Assembly: GCF_027580225.2 (NCBI RefSeq)
Contig: NC_073357.2
Location: 44,168,001 to 44,232,000 of the forward strand
Reading direction: 5' to 3'
Origin: Misgurnus anguillicaudatus
Lineage: Eukaryota; Chordata; Actinopteri; Cypriniformes; Cobitidae
DNA length: 64,000 nucleotides
Part shown: piece by piece, positions 35,341-49,290 of the stretch
Position numbering within the stretch: position 1 is the stretch's first letter
Layout of the letters: each line of letters begins with the position of its first letter
The notes under the pieces: model-generated
What the model was told of the DNA's origin: nothing
What the model saw: only the letters and a program-made list of their open reading frames with translations
Database searches by the model: none
Made by a program: the position numbers and the translations under genes

Positions 35341-37979
35341 AGGGCTGTGCAAAAAAATCGGCTGTGATTCTCATGCGTGTTTCATCAGTAAAGCCGTTTC
35401 CGTGATTAGAAGTAAATCGCCATCAGCTGCTTTCAGATGAAGCAGCATTTACTACACAGGGCTGTGCAAAAAAATCGGCTGCGATTCTCATCCGTGTTTC
35501 ATCAGTAAAGCTGTTTCCGTGATTAGAAGTAAATCGCCATCAGCTGCTTTCAGATGGAGCGGCATTTAGTACACAGTAGGGCTGTGCAAAAACATCGGCT
35601 GCGATTCTCATGCTTGTTTCATCAGTAAAGCCATTTCCATGATTAGAAGTATATCGCCATCAGCTGCTTTCAGATGGAGCGGCATTTACTACACAGTAGG
35701 GCTGTGCAAAAAAATCGGCTGCGATTCTCATGCGTGTTTCATCAGTAAAGCCGTTTCTGTGATTAGTAGTAAATCGCCATCAGCTGCTTTCGGATGGAGC
35801 AGCATTTACTACACAATAGGGCTGTGCAAAAAAATCGGCTGTGATTCTCATGCGTGTTTCATCAGTAAAGCCGTTTCTGTGATTAGAAGTATATCGCCAT
35901 CAGCTGCTTTCAGATGGAGCGGCATTTACTACACAGTAGGGCTGTGCAAAAAAAATCGGCTGCGATTCTCATGCGTGTTTCATCAGTAAAGCCGTTTCCG
36001 TGATTAGAAGTAAATCGCCATCAGCTGCTTTCAGATGGAGCGGCATTTACTACACAATAGGGCTGTGCAAAAAATCGCCTGCGATTCTCATGCGTGTTTC
36101 ATCAGTAAAGCCGTTTCCGTGATTAGAAGTAAATAGCCATCAGCTCCTTTCAGATGGAGCGGCATTTACTACACAGTAGGACTGTGCAAAAAAAAAATCG
36201 GCTGCGATTCTCATGCGTGTTTCATCAGTAAAGCCGTTTCCGTGATTAGAAGTAAATCGCCATCAGCTGCTTTCAGATGGAGCGGCATTTACTACACAGT
36301 AGGGCTGTGCAAAAAAATCGGCTGCGATTCTCATGCATGTTTCATCAGTAAAGCCGTTTCCGTGATTAGAAGTAAATCGCCATCAGCTGCTTTCAGATGG
36401 AGCGGCATTTACTACACAGTAGGGATGTGCAAAAAAAATCTGTTGCGATTCTCATGCATGTTTCATCAGTAAAGACTTTTCCGTGATTAGAAGTAAATCG
36501 CCATCAGCTGCTTTCAGATGGAGCGGCATTTACTATACAGTAGGGCTGTGCAAAAAATCGCCTGCGATTCTCATGCATGTTTCATCAGTAAAGCCGTTTC
36601 CGTGATTAGAAGTAAATCGGCATCAGCTGCTTTCAGATGGAGCGGCATTTACTACACAGTAGGGATGTGCAAAAAATCGCCTGCGATTCTCATGCATGTT
36701 TCATCAGTAAAGCCGTTTCCGTGATTAGAAGTAAATCGCCATCAGCTGCTTTCAGATAGAGCGGCATTTACTACACAGTAGGGCTGTGCAAAAAAATCGG
36801 CTGCGATTCTCACGCGTGTTTCATCAGTAAAGCCGTTTCAGTGATTAGAAGTAAATCGCCATCAGCTGCTTTCAGATAGAGCGGCATTTACTACACAGTA
36901 GGGCTGTGCAAAAAAATCGGCTGCGATCCTCATGCGTGTTTCATCGGTAAAGCCGTTTCCGTGATTAGAAGTAAATCGCCATCAGCTGCTTTCAGATGGA
37001 GCGGCATTTACTACACAGTAGGGCTGTGCAAAAAAATCGGCTGCGATTCTCATCCGTGTTTCATCAGTAAAGCCGTTTCTGTGATTAGAAGTAAATCGCC
37101 ATCAGCTGCTTATAGATGGAGCGGCATTTACTACACAGTAGGGCTGTGCAAAAAACATCGGCTGCGATTCTCATGCATGTTTCATCAGTAAAGCCGTTTC
37201 CGTGATTAGAAGTAAATCGCCATCAGCTGCTTTCAGATGGAGCGGCATTTACTACACAGTAGGGATGTGCAAAAAACATCGGCTGCGATTCTCATGCATG
37301 TTTCATCAGTAAAGCCTTTTCCGTGATTAGAAGTAAATTGCCATCAGCTGCTTTCAGATGGAGCGGCATTTACTACACAATAGGGCTGTGCAAAAAATCG
37401 CCTGCGATTCTCATGCATGTTTCATCAGTAAAGCCGTTTCCGTGATTAGAAGTAAATTGCAATCAGCTGCTTTCAGATGGAGCGGCATTTACTACACAGT
37501 AGGGCTGTGCAAAAAAATCAGCTGCGATTCTCATGCGTGTTTCATCAGTAAAGCCGTTTCCGTGATTAGAAGTAAATCGCCATCAGCTGCTTTCAGATGG
37601 AGCGGCATTTACTACACAGTAGGGCTGTGCAAAAAATCGGCTGCGATTCTCATGCGTGTTTCATCAGTAAAGCCGTTTCCGTGATTAGAAGTAAATCGCC
37701 ATCAGCTGCTTTCAGATGGAGCGGCATTTACTACACAGTAGGGCTGTGCAAAAAAATCGGCTACGATTCTCATGCATGTTTCATCAGTAAAGCCGTTTCC
37801 GTGATTAGAAGTAAATCGCCATCAGCTGCTTTCAGATGGAGCGGCATTTACTACACAGTAGGGCTGTGCAAAAAAAAATCACCTGCGATTCTCATGCGTG
37901 TTTCATCAGTAAAGCCGTTTCCGTGATTAGAAGTAAATCGCCATCAGCTGCTTTCAGATGGAGTGGCATTTACTACACA
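35341..37979. repeat. 22-copy tandem array, ~120 bp monomer
   Basis: Each monomer begins with GGGCTGTGCA and an A run, then TCGGCTGCGATTCTCATGCG, TTTCATCAGTAAAGCCGTTT, GTGATTAGAAGTAAATCGCC, ATCAGCTGCTTTCAGATGGA and GCGGCATTTACTACACAGTA. Start-to-start spacing is 118-123 bp, almost always 119-121, and the differences are mainly A-run length. The opening word resembles the host element's own terminus (TAGGGCTGCACGATTAATCG), so the array may derive from a subterminal repeat. Because 120 is divisible by three, a 40-residue pattern appears in plus-strand translations. It is frame-shifted by the A runs and should not be read as a protein. Confidence 0.95.
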
Positions 37980-38049
37980 GAGCCATAGTTCAGAGAGAAG
38001 CTAGGCAAAAGAACCGGCTTTACTGATGAAACGCGCATGAGAATCGCAG

Positions 38050-38724
38050 TAGGCTTGTTGCGATAGTCTGTGAAATGGTGATTACCGGTGCTTCAGCCCC
38101 TCTTCGGTTAAATCACTTGCCCACCGCGACACCGTCTTTAACCGTCTTTTTGATATTTTCTTGTAATTAAATCATTTAGTTTCGTTAAAGAGTGCAAACA
38201 CTTACAACTGAATGTGTCTGCTGCCTGATTTCAGCGGAGCTGAACGCACGTCATCACAGAGCAGCGGCTGCGGGTGTCAGATTTCATTTATTCCTGGCAG
38301 AAGCCGCGTGCTTACTCGTTTTTGTTATAATATACATATATGATGTTTAATATAGGCGAGATCGTTTTGTTGTCGTGTTTTTCATTAAGAATAATAATAA
38401 ACCCATCATTCAAGCAGCGCTTTATGGAGGAATAGCCAGTTGCTCTGCTTGGGACTGGCGGGTTTCTGTCAGAAGTACTTGCGCACATTGACTCAAGCAC
38501 TTAAACCAGCTGTTGCACTCGCATTTGCATGCAAATTCATACGCGATTTAAAGCAGCGTACACAAGCGCTGGATTTAAACAACAGTTGCATCTAATTCAA
38601 AAGTGAAAGTAAAATGCGCACGTCTGTACATTTATAAGCCCCTCCCACCCGGTGAAACCGTTATCATCGGGTTTGTCACCCGCTGATTAACCGGTGGGTA
38701 AATTCTGTCACCGCAACAACCCTA
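38050..38724. mobile_element. hAT-type MITE nested in the satellite host
   Basis: The left end TAGGCTTGTTGCGATAG and the right end CACCGCAACAACCCTA are inverted. AATCGCAG flanks it on both sides exactly (38042-38049 and 38725-38732). Removing it joins an inverted copy of the satellite monomer (GCATGAGAATCGCAG to GCGGTTTTTTTGCACAGCCC) without a gap, which proves it inserted after the monomer existed. Subterminal ACCGGT-type words occur at both ends. Non-coding. Confidence 0.9.
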
Positions 38725-39089
38725 AATCGCAGGCGGTTTTTTTGCACAGCCCTACTACACAGAGCCGTAGTTCACTGACAAGAGGGGAAATATCGAGTAC
38801 ATATCCCAGGTGATTCATTCACAATTATGAATGCGATATTTCCCCTTTTGTTAGTGAACTACAGCTTTGTGTAGTAAATGCCGCTCCATCTGAAAGCAGC
38901 TGATGGTGATTTATTACTAATCAAGGAACCCGCTATACTGACGAGATGCACGTGAAAATCACATGCGATTTATCGTGCAGCCCCAATTTCAAGTATTCTA
39001 CATATAGCCAGTCTACATATAGCCAGTCTTCTCCTAATTACTTAAATTGCACTTTCTGTTTAATTTTTAAATATTATAGAGATATATAG

Positions 39090-40243
39090 TAGGGCTAACT
39101 TCTTATAGTCGAGGATTAGACGATTCAAATCAGAAAGGTCTGAACTGATGAACCTCATAGTCGAATAGGAGGGAAGTGTTATGTAACCAATGAATGAGCA
39201 GCAGCACTGAAAAGCTTAACCGCATGGATGACAAGTAACCGCAACAACCGCTTTTTTACGTTAAATTAATTAATAGCTATGCCCTTCTTGTTTTTCACAT
39301 CATATGTACAATAAAGGCAAAATAGAAAGAGTTAATAGAGTAACTTGTTTTTCGTAGATTTCTATTCAAAATGTAATACTATGCAAAAGTGAAATTAAGA
39401 TGACAGAATAACTGTAGCGTAAAATAAATTACTTTAATTTAACTGATCAACACCAATACAAAGCTCCATAATATAACTGATTGTTACCAGCATTAAAACC
39501 ACTTAAAATAAAAACCTTTATAGCTTTTTTCTTTTTATACAGCGTCCGCTCCGTGGATGAGGAAGCTGCAGCCAAAAACGCTGGTGGCTTTATTATTAAC
39601 TGACTGAACACTTGACCCTTACCTGGACATTTAGATATGAAAATTTTTTATCAACAGTATCTGCGTGAAACATTATAAACATTGAAAATCACCTGCGACT
39701 TGACTGTTTCAACACGTCCACTATGTTGCAGAGTCCGCTTAATTAACGGCTTTTCGTTCAGTCCGTGTGAGCTAAACATTTTTGTTCTTTAATTTTTTAC
39801 TCTCATAGGCTATATTTTTACATATTTTTACCAAGTTATTACACTCGGATATAATGTAAGTTGTTTTGTAATGTAAGTTCATTTTAACTTGTTCTGAAAT
39901 GATGACTTGATGAAATTATCTTTCTGACTAAAAAGGATCAATACAGCTTAATTTAGCCAAAATAATAATTTATTCGTTTTCATACTTTATAGATACACAT
40001 TAATTTATCTACTAATATACTATTGAAAATGCCATAAATAAATATTCATTGCCTTCTGTACAGGTGAATAAATACTGTCTTGATTGTAATTTCTTTTAGA
40101 CACTGAATTGTTCTGTATTTAAATTCCTTCACGGCGACAGCACTAGCTGCTATCTAAAAAAAAAGGTTTGACTATCAGTCGACTACGGCAAAATCTAACA
40201 AATCAGATTCAACTATGAAAATCCTTAGTCGAAAACAGCCCTT
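39090..40243. mobile_element. hAT-type element, exact 8-bp duplication
   Basis: The left end TAGGGCTAACTTCTTATAGT and the right end CTTAGTCGAAAACAGCCCTT are imperfect inverted termini, with subterminal TAGTCGA words on both sides. ATATATAG flanks both ends exactly (39082-39089 and 40244-40251). The interior is 1.1 kb of AT-rich non-coding sequence. Confidence 0.83.
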
Positions 40244-40517
40244 ATATATAGACTAAACTGCCTTTCCATTGTACACTACATTCAGATGCGACTGTAGGAG
40301 TTCGCCCCCTAGTGGCAGTTGTAATGAAATTTCAGTTTAATCGTAAATCCATGCCAACATGGAAGAGCAGCTCATTCCAGCGCAAGAGCATTTAATCTAT
40401 GAATAAATTTATAGTAAAAAAAATATTCATAATTTTTTAATTTGAGTGTCGCATTTGCCCCACGGGATGCCAGTTGTCTAACCCTCTGTAGCCTTTTTTC
40501 CCAACACCTGAACCCCC

Positions 40518-40693
40518 CTGAGATGGCTTGCTGTTCTCTGCTGGGTTGAACTGGTCAAGCTGTTTTTTTTTCAGACTGGTCACGCAAGTGTTCAACTGGT
40601 TTACTTGGTGAGTGTATCTTGACCTATTAAAAAGCCACTACCTCTCTAAAACCAGCCAACAAACCAGACTTGGACACCAGAAAACCATCTCAG
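40518..40693. repeat. Foldback repeat (CTGAGATGG ends)
   Basis: CTGAGATGGCTTGCTG on the left mirrors CCAGAAAACCATCTCAG on the right, with ACTGGTC/GACCTAT and AACTGG/CCAGCC words between. It resembles the teleost repeat built on AAACCAGC and GCTGGTTT words. Confidence 0.55.
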
Positions 40694-41929
40694 GTTAGTT
40701 TAAACCATTTTCCTTTTTGTTCAGCAGTCAGGGCAACTACACCAATCCTTTAACCTCATTCACTCCCTCTCTCCCTTGGATATTTAATTTACCAGTGTGG
40801 GATGGTCTTTGTTTATTCCCTTACTCTCATTTTCGTACATTTTTCTTTTCCGTCTCATCAGGATAATAAAAGTATCTTTAAAGTGTCTGTACAGGCTACT
40901 CTTTCATATGCTTCTGGTTATTGCATTGCAAATGTTGCCCCTCCGGCGCTCAGTAAATCCTTCAACAATTGTCTTTAAAAAGTGTGTCTGGTGTTGAGGG
41001 GACACAAGCCTGGGCACTGCATGAAAAGAGCTGTATACGGACAAATACGGGATGGGAAATCCCTGCTAAACTTTAGGTTTGCCAGATTTTTGAGGCAGAG
41101 TGCTTGGAAAGGTAATACACCAAAGTAAACTTGTGAAACATCCAGAAACTTTACGTTTGTGGATGTATATAGGAACTGGTGGAAGTTTCCAGGAATCCTT
41201 ACAGCTGGTTGTGAGGAGAGGTGGGTGTGAGGTGTGAAGGGCTTTTTATATGTTAATGACCCACAGGTAGAGGTGTCTTCTTTGTTTTCAGAGCTGAGTG
41301 GGGTGGGGTGGGGGGTTAACCATGTCTCTTTAAGACAGCACATACAGTATTGTGGTACATAAAAACTGTTTTCTAAATACTTTTATTATTAATATAATTT
41401 AATTAGTCTATTTAAGAAACTTAGCATCCTTCAAAATAACTAAAATTCAATGGACACAATTACAATTTTAATGTGTGAAAATTATGTCTCTGACTCAAGA
41501 GAAATGCAACAAATGTTATTTCAGAATATTTATTTCCAACACTTTGAAAACATGTCTTGAACTGCCCTAGGTCAGAATATTGTGCACGTTTCTCTCAATG
41601 CTGCATACATCGTTTAAAAGAAGCCGTTCAAATGACATCATGTAACACATTTTTGCTAGCTAGGATGTTGATAAATTAGTCAGTGAAATGTAAAGCTGCT
41701 TGATTTTGCTGATGTCTCATGATTTGAAGTTCACTGTTTCTATTGTTATTATAATTCTACCCTAACATTTCATTAAATCTTTTAAAATAGAAACAAAAAT
41801 ATCAATAGACAGGTCCATAATCTAAAAAACAGTCTTTCACATGTGAATGCAAAACATGTTCGGTGATACTGACTGACAAACTTGGGTAAACATATCTGCG
41901 GATACCTGTCTGCTACTGTACTTCTAATC
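40694..41929. other. No gene seen
   Basis: Nothing recognised. The minus frame at 40975-41343 (122 codons) and the plus frame at 40797-40997 show no known domain. Confidence 0.3.
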
Positions 41930-42480
41930 CAGAGGTGCCCAAAGTTGGCCCACAATAGATCTTTAATTTGGCCCATCATGCCACGTGAGATAAGAAAAAA
42001 GAAAACAAAAGTCTTGACGCAGATGTTCATATTTTTAATTAAACATTTTCTAAAATGTATCATTTTTTGTTGTATTTTTACATTACAAAAATGTAAATTA
42101 ATATTAAATGCAAGGGATTAAAGAGAATTTTTTATGTTTAATGCATACTTGAAGGTGTATAAAATGCACCAAAAAACTTAATGAACTCTGGTACTACAGG
42201 CTAAAAATGAAGAGGTTTTGGCAGTGGCACACAGAGAAAAGGATATTTAAAATTTATTGGCAAAATGATTTCTTTTTTTTTACAAAAAGCCTTGGAAAAT
42301 AAAACTGCATTAGTTATGCATAAACAAAGTAATGTTTGCTTATTTATTTTTTAAATATTAGAAAATTATAAATTAGGGGTTATCAGAGCAACTTTAATTT
42401 TAATATAACACAACACCATTTACTTTTGGCCCACGGCCCTCAGTCAGGTTTGGCCCTTGTAAGGAAAATGTTCGGGCACC
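41930..42480. repeat. hAT-like repeat (CAGAGGTGCCCAAA family)
   Basis: It starts CAGAGGTGCCCAAAGTTGGC and ends TTTGGCCCTTGTAAGGAAAA, then TGTTCGGGCACC, so the termini are inverted (GGTGCCC and GGGCACC). TTGGCCC words occur near both ends. It resembles a widespread vertebrate hAT-derived family. The right terminus lacks its last bases, and no target duplication was found. Confidence 0.6.
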
Positions 42481-42667
42481 AATCAATGTAGTCTATCTGA
42501 GGAGGTAACTGTTAGCATATGATAATGCATTCTTGTACAAAGTCAGACCACATATTATCATGTTTGTCTTCAATCAATCAATTTAAATAAAAGAGATGGG
42601 GACTTTATAATATAATAAGGTTACATATATGACATTGATAAAAGACATACATTTATTTTTAATTTAT

Positions 42668-42843
42668 AATGAACTAATGCTGAGTTAAGGCATATACTAT
42701 CATAATATAATGAAGAGTCATCATTAACATGACATGTTTTTCATTGTTAGTTAATGCATTCATTTACAATAAATTAATTTGAGTTCATGTTGTAATTAAG
42801 TAAGTTCAGTAAGTTACATGTCTTAACTCAGCATTAGTTTATA
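42668..42843. repeat. Inverted repeat (AACTAATGCTGAGTTAAG)
   Basis: AACTAATGCTGAGTTAAGGC near 42671 is the reverse complement of TCTTAACTCAGCATTAGTTT near 42821. The spacer is AT-rich. It is probably the core of a short foldback MITE. Confidence 0.65.
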
Positions 42844-43216
42844 TTTACTTATATTTAAGTAAGAATTCATTTAGGTATACGTTCAATGTTTCCAATGATT
42901 AGCAGTTAATCCACTAAACCCAGAGATAATTCCTGAGGCATGTTTAAAGAGTTTTGTATTTCATCAAGAAAGTGCTGATTCACAAAGATTTTATATTTAA
43001 GAAAATCTGAGCATCATTCAAAATAACTGTTAACATGTTTGTCAACTAAACATGTTTTGTCAACGTTGTAAACTTTATAGAAATATTCTTTATTTTTTAT
43101 TAATGACCAAGTATAAAGAACAATGCATAGTGTGAAAACGCGGATTATATAAAAGTATATAATAAAGTGCGAGCAGAGGATCAATCAAACTTGGGCTGGA
43201 ATGATTGTAGTGCAAC

Positions 43217-43372
43217 TTGGAAATCGTAGTTTACATCTACAGCAGCATATGCTACAGCAGTGACAACGCCAGAGAAAAGGACTACATTTCCCAGAATGCA
43301 CCTGCACCCACTCATCTGCCCCACCCTTCAGGTGCGACTGCTTGACCTATGGGCTTGACGGGAAAATTCAAA
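43217..43372 (+). promoter_or_regulatory. Promoter-like block with ZNF143 and CHR/E2F-like motifs
   Basis: ACTACATTTCCCAGAATGCA (43281-43300) matches the long ZNF143/THAP11-type promoter motif ACTACAATTCCCAGAATGC at nearly every base. A second half-site in the other orientation (GGAAATCGTAGTTT) lies at about 43219-43232. Farther down, GACGGGAAAATTCAAA (43357-43372) combines an E2F-like GGGAAAA with a reverse CHR word (TTCAAA), as in cell-cycle promoters. A strong splice donor follows at 43430. The order promoter, untranslated exon, donor is coherent, but expression is not shown. Confidence 0.55.
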
Positions 43373-44688
43373 ATCGCGAACCGTTACAGCCTGGATGGTG
43401 TCTTTGTTTGTTTGATTATCAACAGTAAGGTAAGTTTGATTTAATTAGTTTGTCTGCATCGCGCTGATCGAATGCCTATTTGTTCATATTATGTTATTTA
43501 CTATGATTCGTTTTTGTCTTTACACTAAAACCGTTTGAATTCAAAGCACAAACAGTAAAACACCAAGGGTAGCCTATACACGGTACACAGCTGTAAACAT
43601 GAGGCCAAAAATACGCGAAGCAACATCCAAACCGGGCTGCCAAAAGAATCAACTCGATGTTTAAGTTTTTAAAAACAATAAAAGAAGCCAAGATGAAACG
43701 CTCTTTGCCCAAAACAAACATGACAACAGTAACCTGTATGCTGGAAATGTTAGCAGCCAGCAATTGTCTCTCCGCTATTCCAAATGATACACAGACGATC
43801 CCCTGTTGTCCAAAAGCTCATCGCTTTAGTGCTGGTAGATGCTGCTTATTTTTCAAGACGGTTTTAATACCTTTATATTGATTTGTAACAATACCAGCTT
43901 CACTTTGAGAGAACCTAGATGCTAATTGTAAAGAAGCTTGGAGTCATAATATATTTTAACGTAATATGTTTGCTGTTCTTCATCTTTTTAAATATGAAGT
44001 CTATCCATGTTTGTGTTTACAGAGGTCATGTACACTGTGGTCAACTTTGTGGACGCTGAAGAGGTTTCTGGGTAAAGATGATGTAAGTTTATTCATTCAA
44101 TTTTTAAAATCAAACAGGTTAAATAGTAAACAGATGTGTTATGATGTATGTGATTTTGATTTTTAATTCTGTGTTTGACAGAAAAATATAATGAAGTAAC
44201 AGTGGAAGCTAAAACATCAGACTGATCCAGACACTGAAGAAATTGATGTCACTGCAATCTGGCCAAAATGATGTAAGTTTAATAATGAAATTATTAAATC
44301 AAATAGGTTAAATAGTAAATAGAGGTGTTATGATGTATGTGACTCTATTTTTATTCTGTGTTTGATAGACAACTATGTTGAAGTAGCCTACTGTAATGAA
44401 GCTGCGGAACGTCACAGAGACTCTGAGGACATCAACACAGAAAATCTAGTAAGAAGATGTACATTATGAAGTTATTTGATCATATATTGTTGTATCTTTG
44501 TACAGTTTAATGTAAATTTTCTAAAATGTACAACTTTATGTCATTTGATTTGTCGTGTGTGTGTGTGTGTATCTGTATATGTATGTGTATTAGTATTATG
44601 CCAAATACTTATATGTACTTTTATATTTCCAAAGGGCTCCAAAGAGATGTCTGTCCAGATGAGGGTGCATCAACGTTACCTTTGCTGA
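43373..44688 (+). pseudogene. Decayed small gene, possibly related to DUF4806-type fish proteins
   Basis: Exon-like pieces lie in order on the plus strand. An untranslated exon ends at 43429 (AAG then GTAAGTTT). An exon at 44023-44082 follows TTGTGTTTACAG; its ATG (44028) opens MYTVVNFVDAEEVSG and then meets TAA at 44073 before the strong donor at 44083. Exons at 44182-44272 and 44369-44448 have AG and GT borders, and a last piece at 44635-44688 ends in TGA. The short N-terminus resembles fish proteins that start with a MY.VV.FVD..EV motif and end in a DUF4806 domain. That assignment is from memory and weak. In-frame stops in the second and third exons suggest a pseudogene. Alternatively the donor GTAAAG at 44072 rescues the first coding exon. 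Confidence 0.42.
44083..44400 (+). repeat. Tandem duplication of an intron-like unit (190 bp period)
   Basis: GATGTAAGTTT starts at about 44080 and again at about 44270. Both copies share AATCAAA.AGGTTAAATAGTA, GTGTTATGATGTATGTGA and ATTCTGTGTTTGA.AG in the same order. Each copy has a donor, an acceptor and a start of the next exon, so an exon plus its intron (99 and 96 bp) was duplicated. Divergence between copies shows the event is not recent. Confidence 0.75.
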
Positions 44689-45009
44689 CAAGTATATGCT
44701 TTTAGCAGTTAACTTAACTCAAACCATTTGGGGAAATCGGTTGCCTTGAACCATTAGGTTTTGGAGAACATACATTTGAGTACTGTGAACTTAAGTCTTG
44801 TGCAATTATGCACTTATGTTTAGGTAGTGTGAACTTAAGTATAAGTGCTTAACTGCATGTGACTCAATTTGTTTAAGTTCACAGTACTCAAATCTATGTG
44901 TTTTAAAACTTGAATGGTTTGATGCAACCGGTTTTCTTAAATGTGAGAAATTACAGTGTTACAGTGAGAAATGTTTGAATAATTCCAAGACAGAGCTCTG
45001 TGATTGATT
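44689..45009. other. Short inverted repeat, no gene
   Basis: TTTGAGTACTGTGAACTTAA near 44775 pairs with TTAAGTTCACAGTACTCAAA near 44873. Between them is further palindromic text (GTGCAATTATGCACTTATG). It looks like a small foldback element, about 200 bp. Confidence 0.5.
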
Positions 45010-45454
45010 CTACACTGCAAAACATCACTTTCTAACACTTTTTATCTTGTTTTCAGTAGAAAAACTAAAAATTCTTAAATCAAGATGTATTTTCTTGATG
45101 AGCAAAATTACCTTAGAAAATATGTCTAGTTTTTAGACAAAAATATACAATTTAAGATAATTTGTGCCTAAACAAGAAAAAATATCTAACAATGGGGTGA
45201 GAAAATTGTGTTTTAATTAAGTTTTTAAGAAAAAAGAAAACTTAAGATTTTTTTCTCACACTATTGGCAGATATTTTTGCTTGTTTTAGGCACAAATTCA
45301 CTTAGTGTGTGTGTGTATTATTTATTTTGTCTAAAACTAGACTTATTTTCTTGGGTCATTTTGTTCCTCAAGAGAAGGCATTTTGATTTAAATAATATTT
45401 CTACTGAAAACAAGACAAAAATACTATGTAAGAAGGTGATTTTTTGCAGTGTAG
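45010..45454. mobile_element. hAT-type foldback MITE (CTACACTGCAAAA)
   Basis: CTACACTGCAAAA on the left is the reverse complement of TTTTTTGCAGTGTAG on the right. The halves are mirror images over most of the length (CTTGTTTTCAGTAGAAA versus TTTCTACTGAAAACAAG). Flanks GATTGATT (45002-45009) and GACTGATT (45455-45462) match at 7 of 8 bases. A very common fish family. Confidence 0.8.
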
Positions 45455-45520
45455 GACTGATTTCTTAAAAGCAAGATCAATATAGTTGTTGTTCATTTTA
45501 TTTAGATATTTACTACATTA

Positions 45521-45797
45521 CAGTGGCAGCTGGTGACTTCTTTTTTTGTTAGCACTCGATGCGAAGTTTGTCACAACATGTATATAGCCCGTCATTTGTG
45601 TGGTTCCCAATTTCAAAATATGTGTTTTGCGTGTCGAGTGCGTGTATGTGCATCACGTGTTTTGACTAAACACGTGATGCACGTGGTTTACATGAAGCAA
45701 CAAACACATATTTTAAAAACACAAGCAACACACATGACACTCCGAACACTTATTTTGAATTTGCAACCCTCGGATGAGCAGTCACGAGCCGCCCCTG
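45521..45797. mobile_element. hAT-type MITE, exact 8-bp duplication
   Basis: CAGTGGCAGCTGGTGAC on the left mirrors GTCACGAGCCGCCCCTG on the right. CTACATTA flanks both ends exactly (45513-45520 and 45798-45805). The centre is a perfect hairpin (GTGCATCACGTG and CACGTGATGCAC). It is 277 bp and non-coding. The 120-codon frame over it is a chance frame. Confidence 0.85.
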
Positions 45798-45805
45798 CTA
45801 CATTA

Positions 45806-48929
<3,124 letters not shown>

Positions 48930-49290
48930 AACTCAAAATGTTCAAGTGGAAAACTAGACGTGGTAGATGCAAATTTGACACCTCAAATGCGGCTGGTGTG
49001 ATTTTTTGTAATCCCATTTCAATTATATTAAACCTTGAAGTTCTGCATAATTGAGGGCGTGGCCACTTGAGTGACTTATGAATTGCAGCTGCTGTCACTA
49101 CCAATGAACTAGGCGGGCGTGATTTTAGCATAAAGGCACCTCAGCTCCATCCACATGCCACCTCTTTGTCCATTTTTGGTTATGCATTGCAGGCTTCGCC
49201 AAATTTGGGTTTCAAAAATGCTCTTGACAAACTTACAGGTGACGTCACGGACACTACGTCTATATTTTATACACTCAATGGTTTACTCCT
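48930..49290 (-). repeat. Dispersed cyprinid repeat
   Basis: Read on the minus strand it starts near CCATTGAGTGTATAAAATAT and AGACGTAGTGTCCGTGACGT, and later has AAGTGGCCACGCCCTCAAT. I recognise this order from a high-copy zebrafish repeat. The class is not certain. Confidence 0.5.

Larger units (their letters stand above)
35273..38985. mobile_element. hAT-type element hosting a satellite array
   Basis: The left end TAGGGCTGCACGATTAATCG and the right end CGATTTATCGTGCAGCCCCA are imperfect inverted termini. ATTTCAAG lies directly outside both ends (35265-35272 and 38986-38993), an exact 8-bp duplication of hAT type. So the whole 3.7 kb block moved in, or grew, as one unit. Inside are 22 tandem monomers (35341-37979), inverted monomer pieces (37980-38049, 38733-38910), a nested hAT-type element (38050-38724) and a hairpin around 38754-38876 (AGTTCACTGACAAGAGGGGA against TCCCCTTTTGTTAGTGAACT). 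No transposase is present. This is a non-autonomous element. Confidence 0.88.

Noticed and set aside
35639..37926. Long plus-strand frames with a 40-residue repeated peptide
   Set aside because: They are translations of the 120-bp monomers. A-run length changes shift the frame, there is no conserved start, and the block sits in a non-coding MITE.
35341..37979. CRISPR array interpretation of the 22 regular repeats
   Set aside because: The units are contiguous with no unique spacers, and the monomer is 120 bp.
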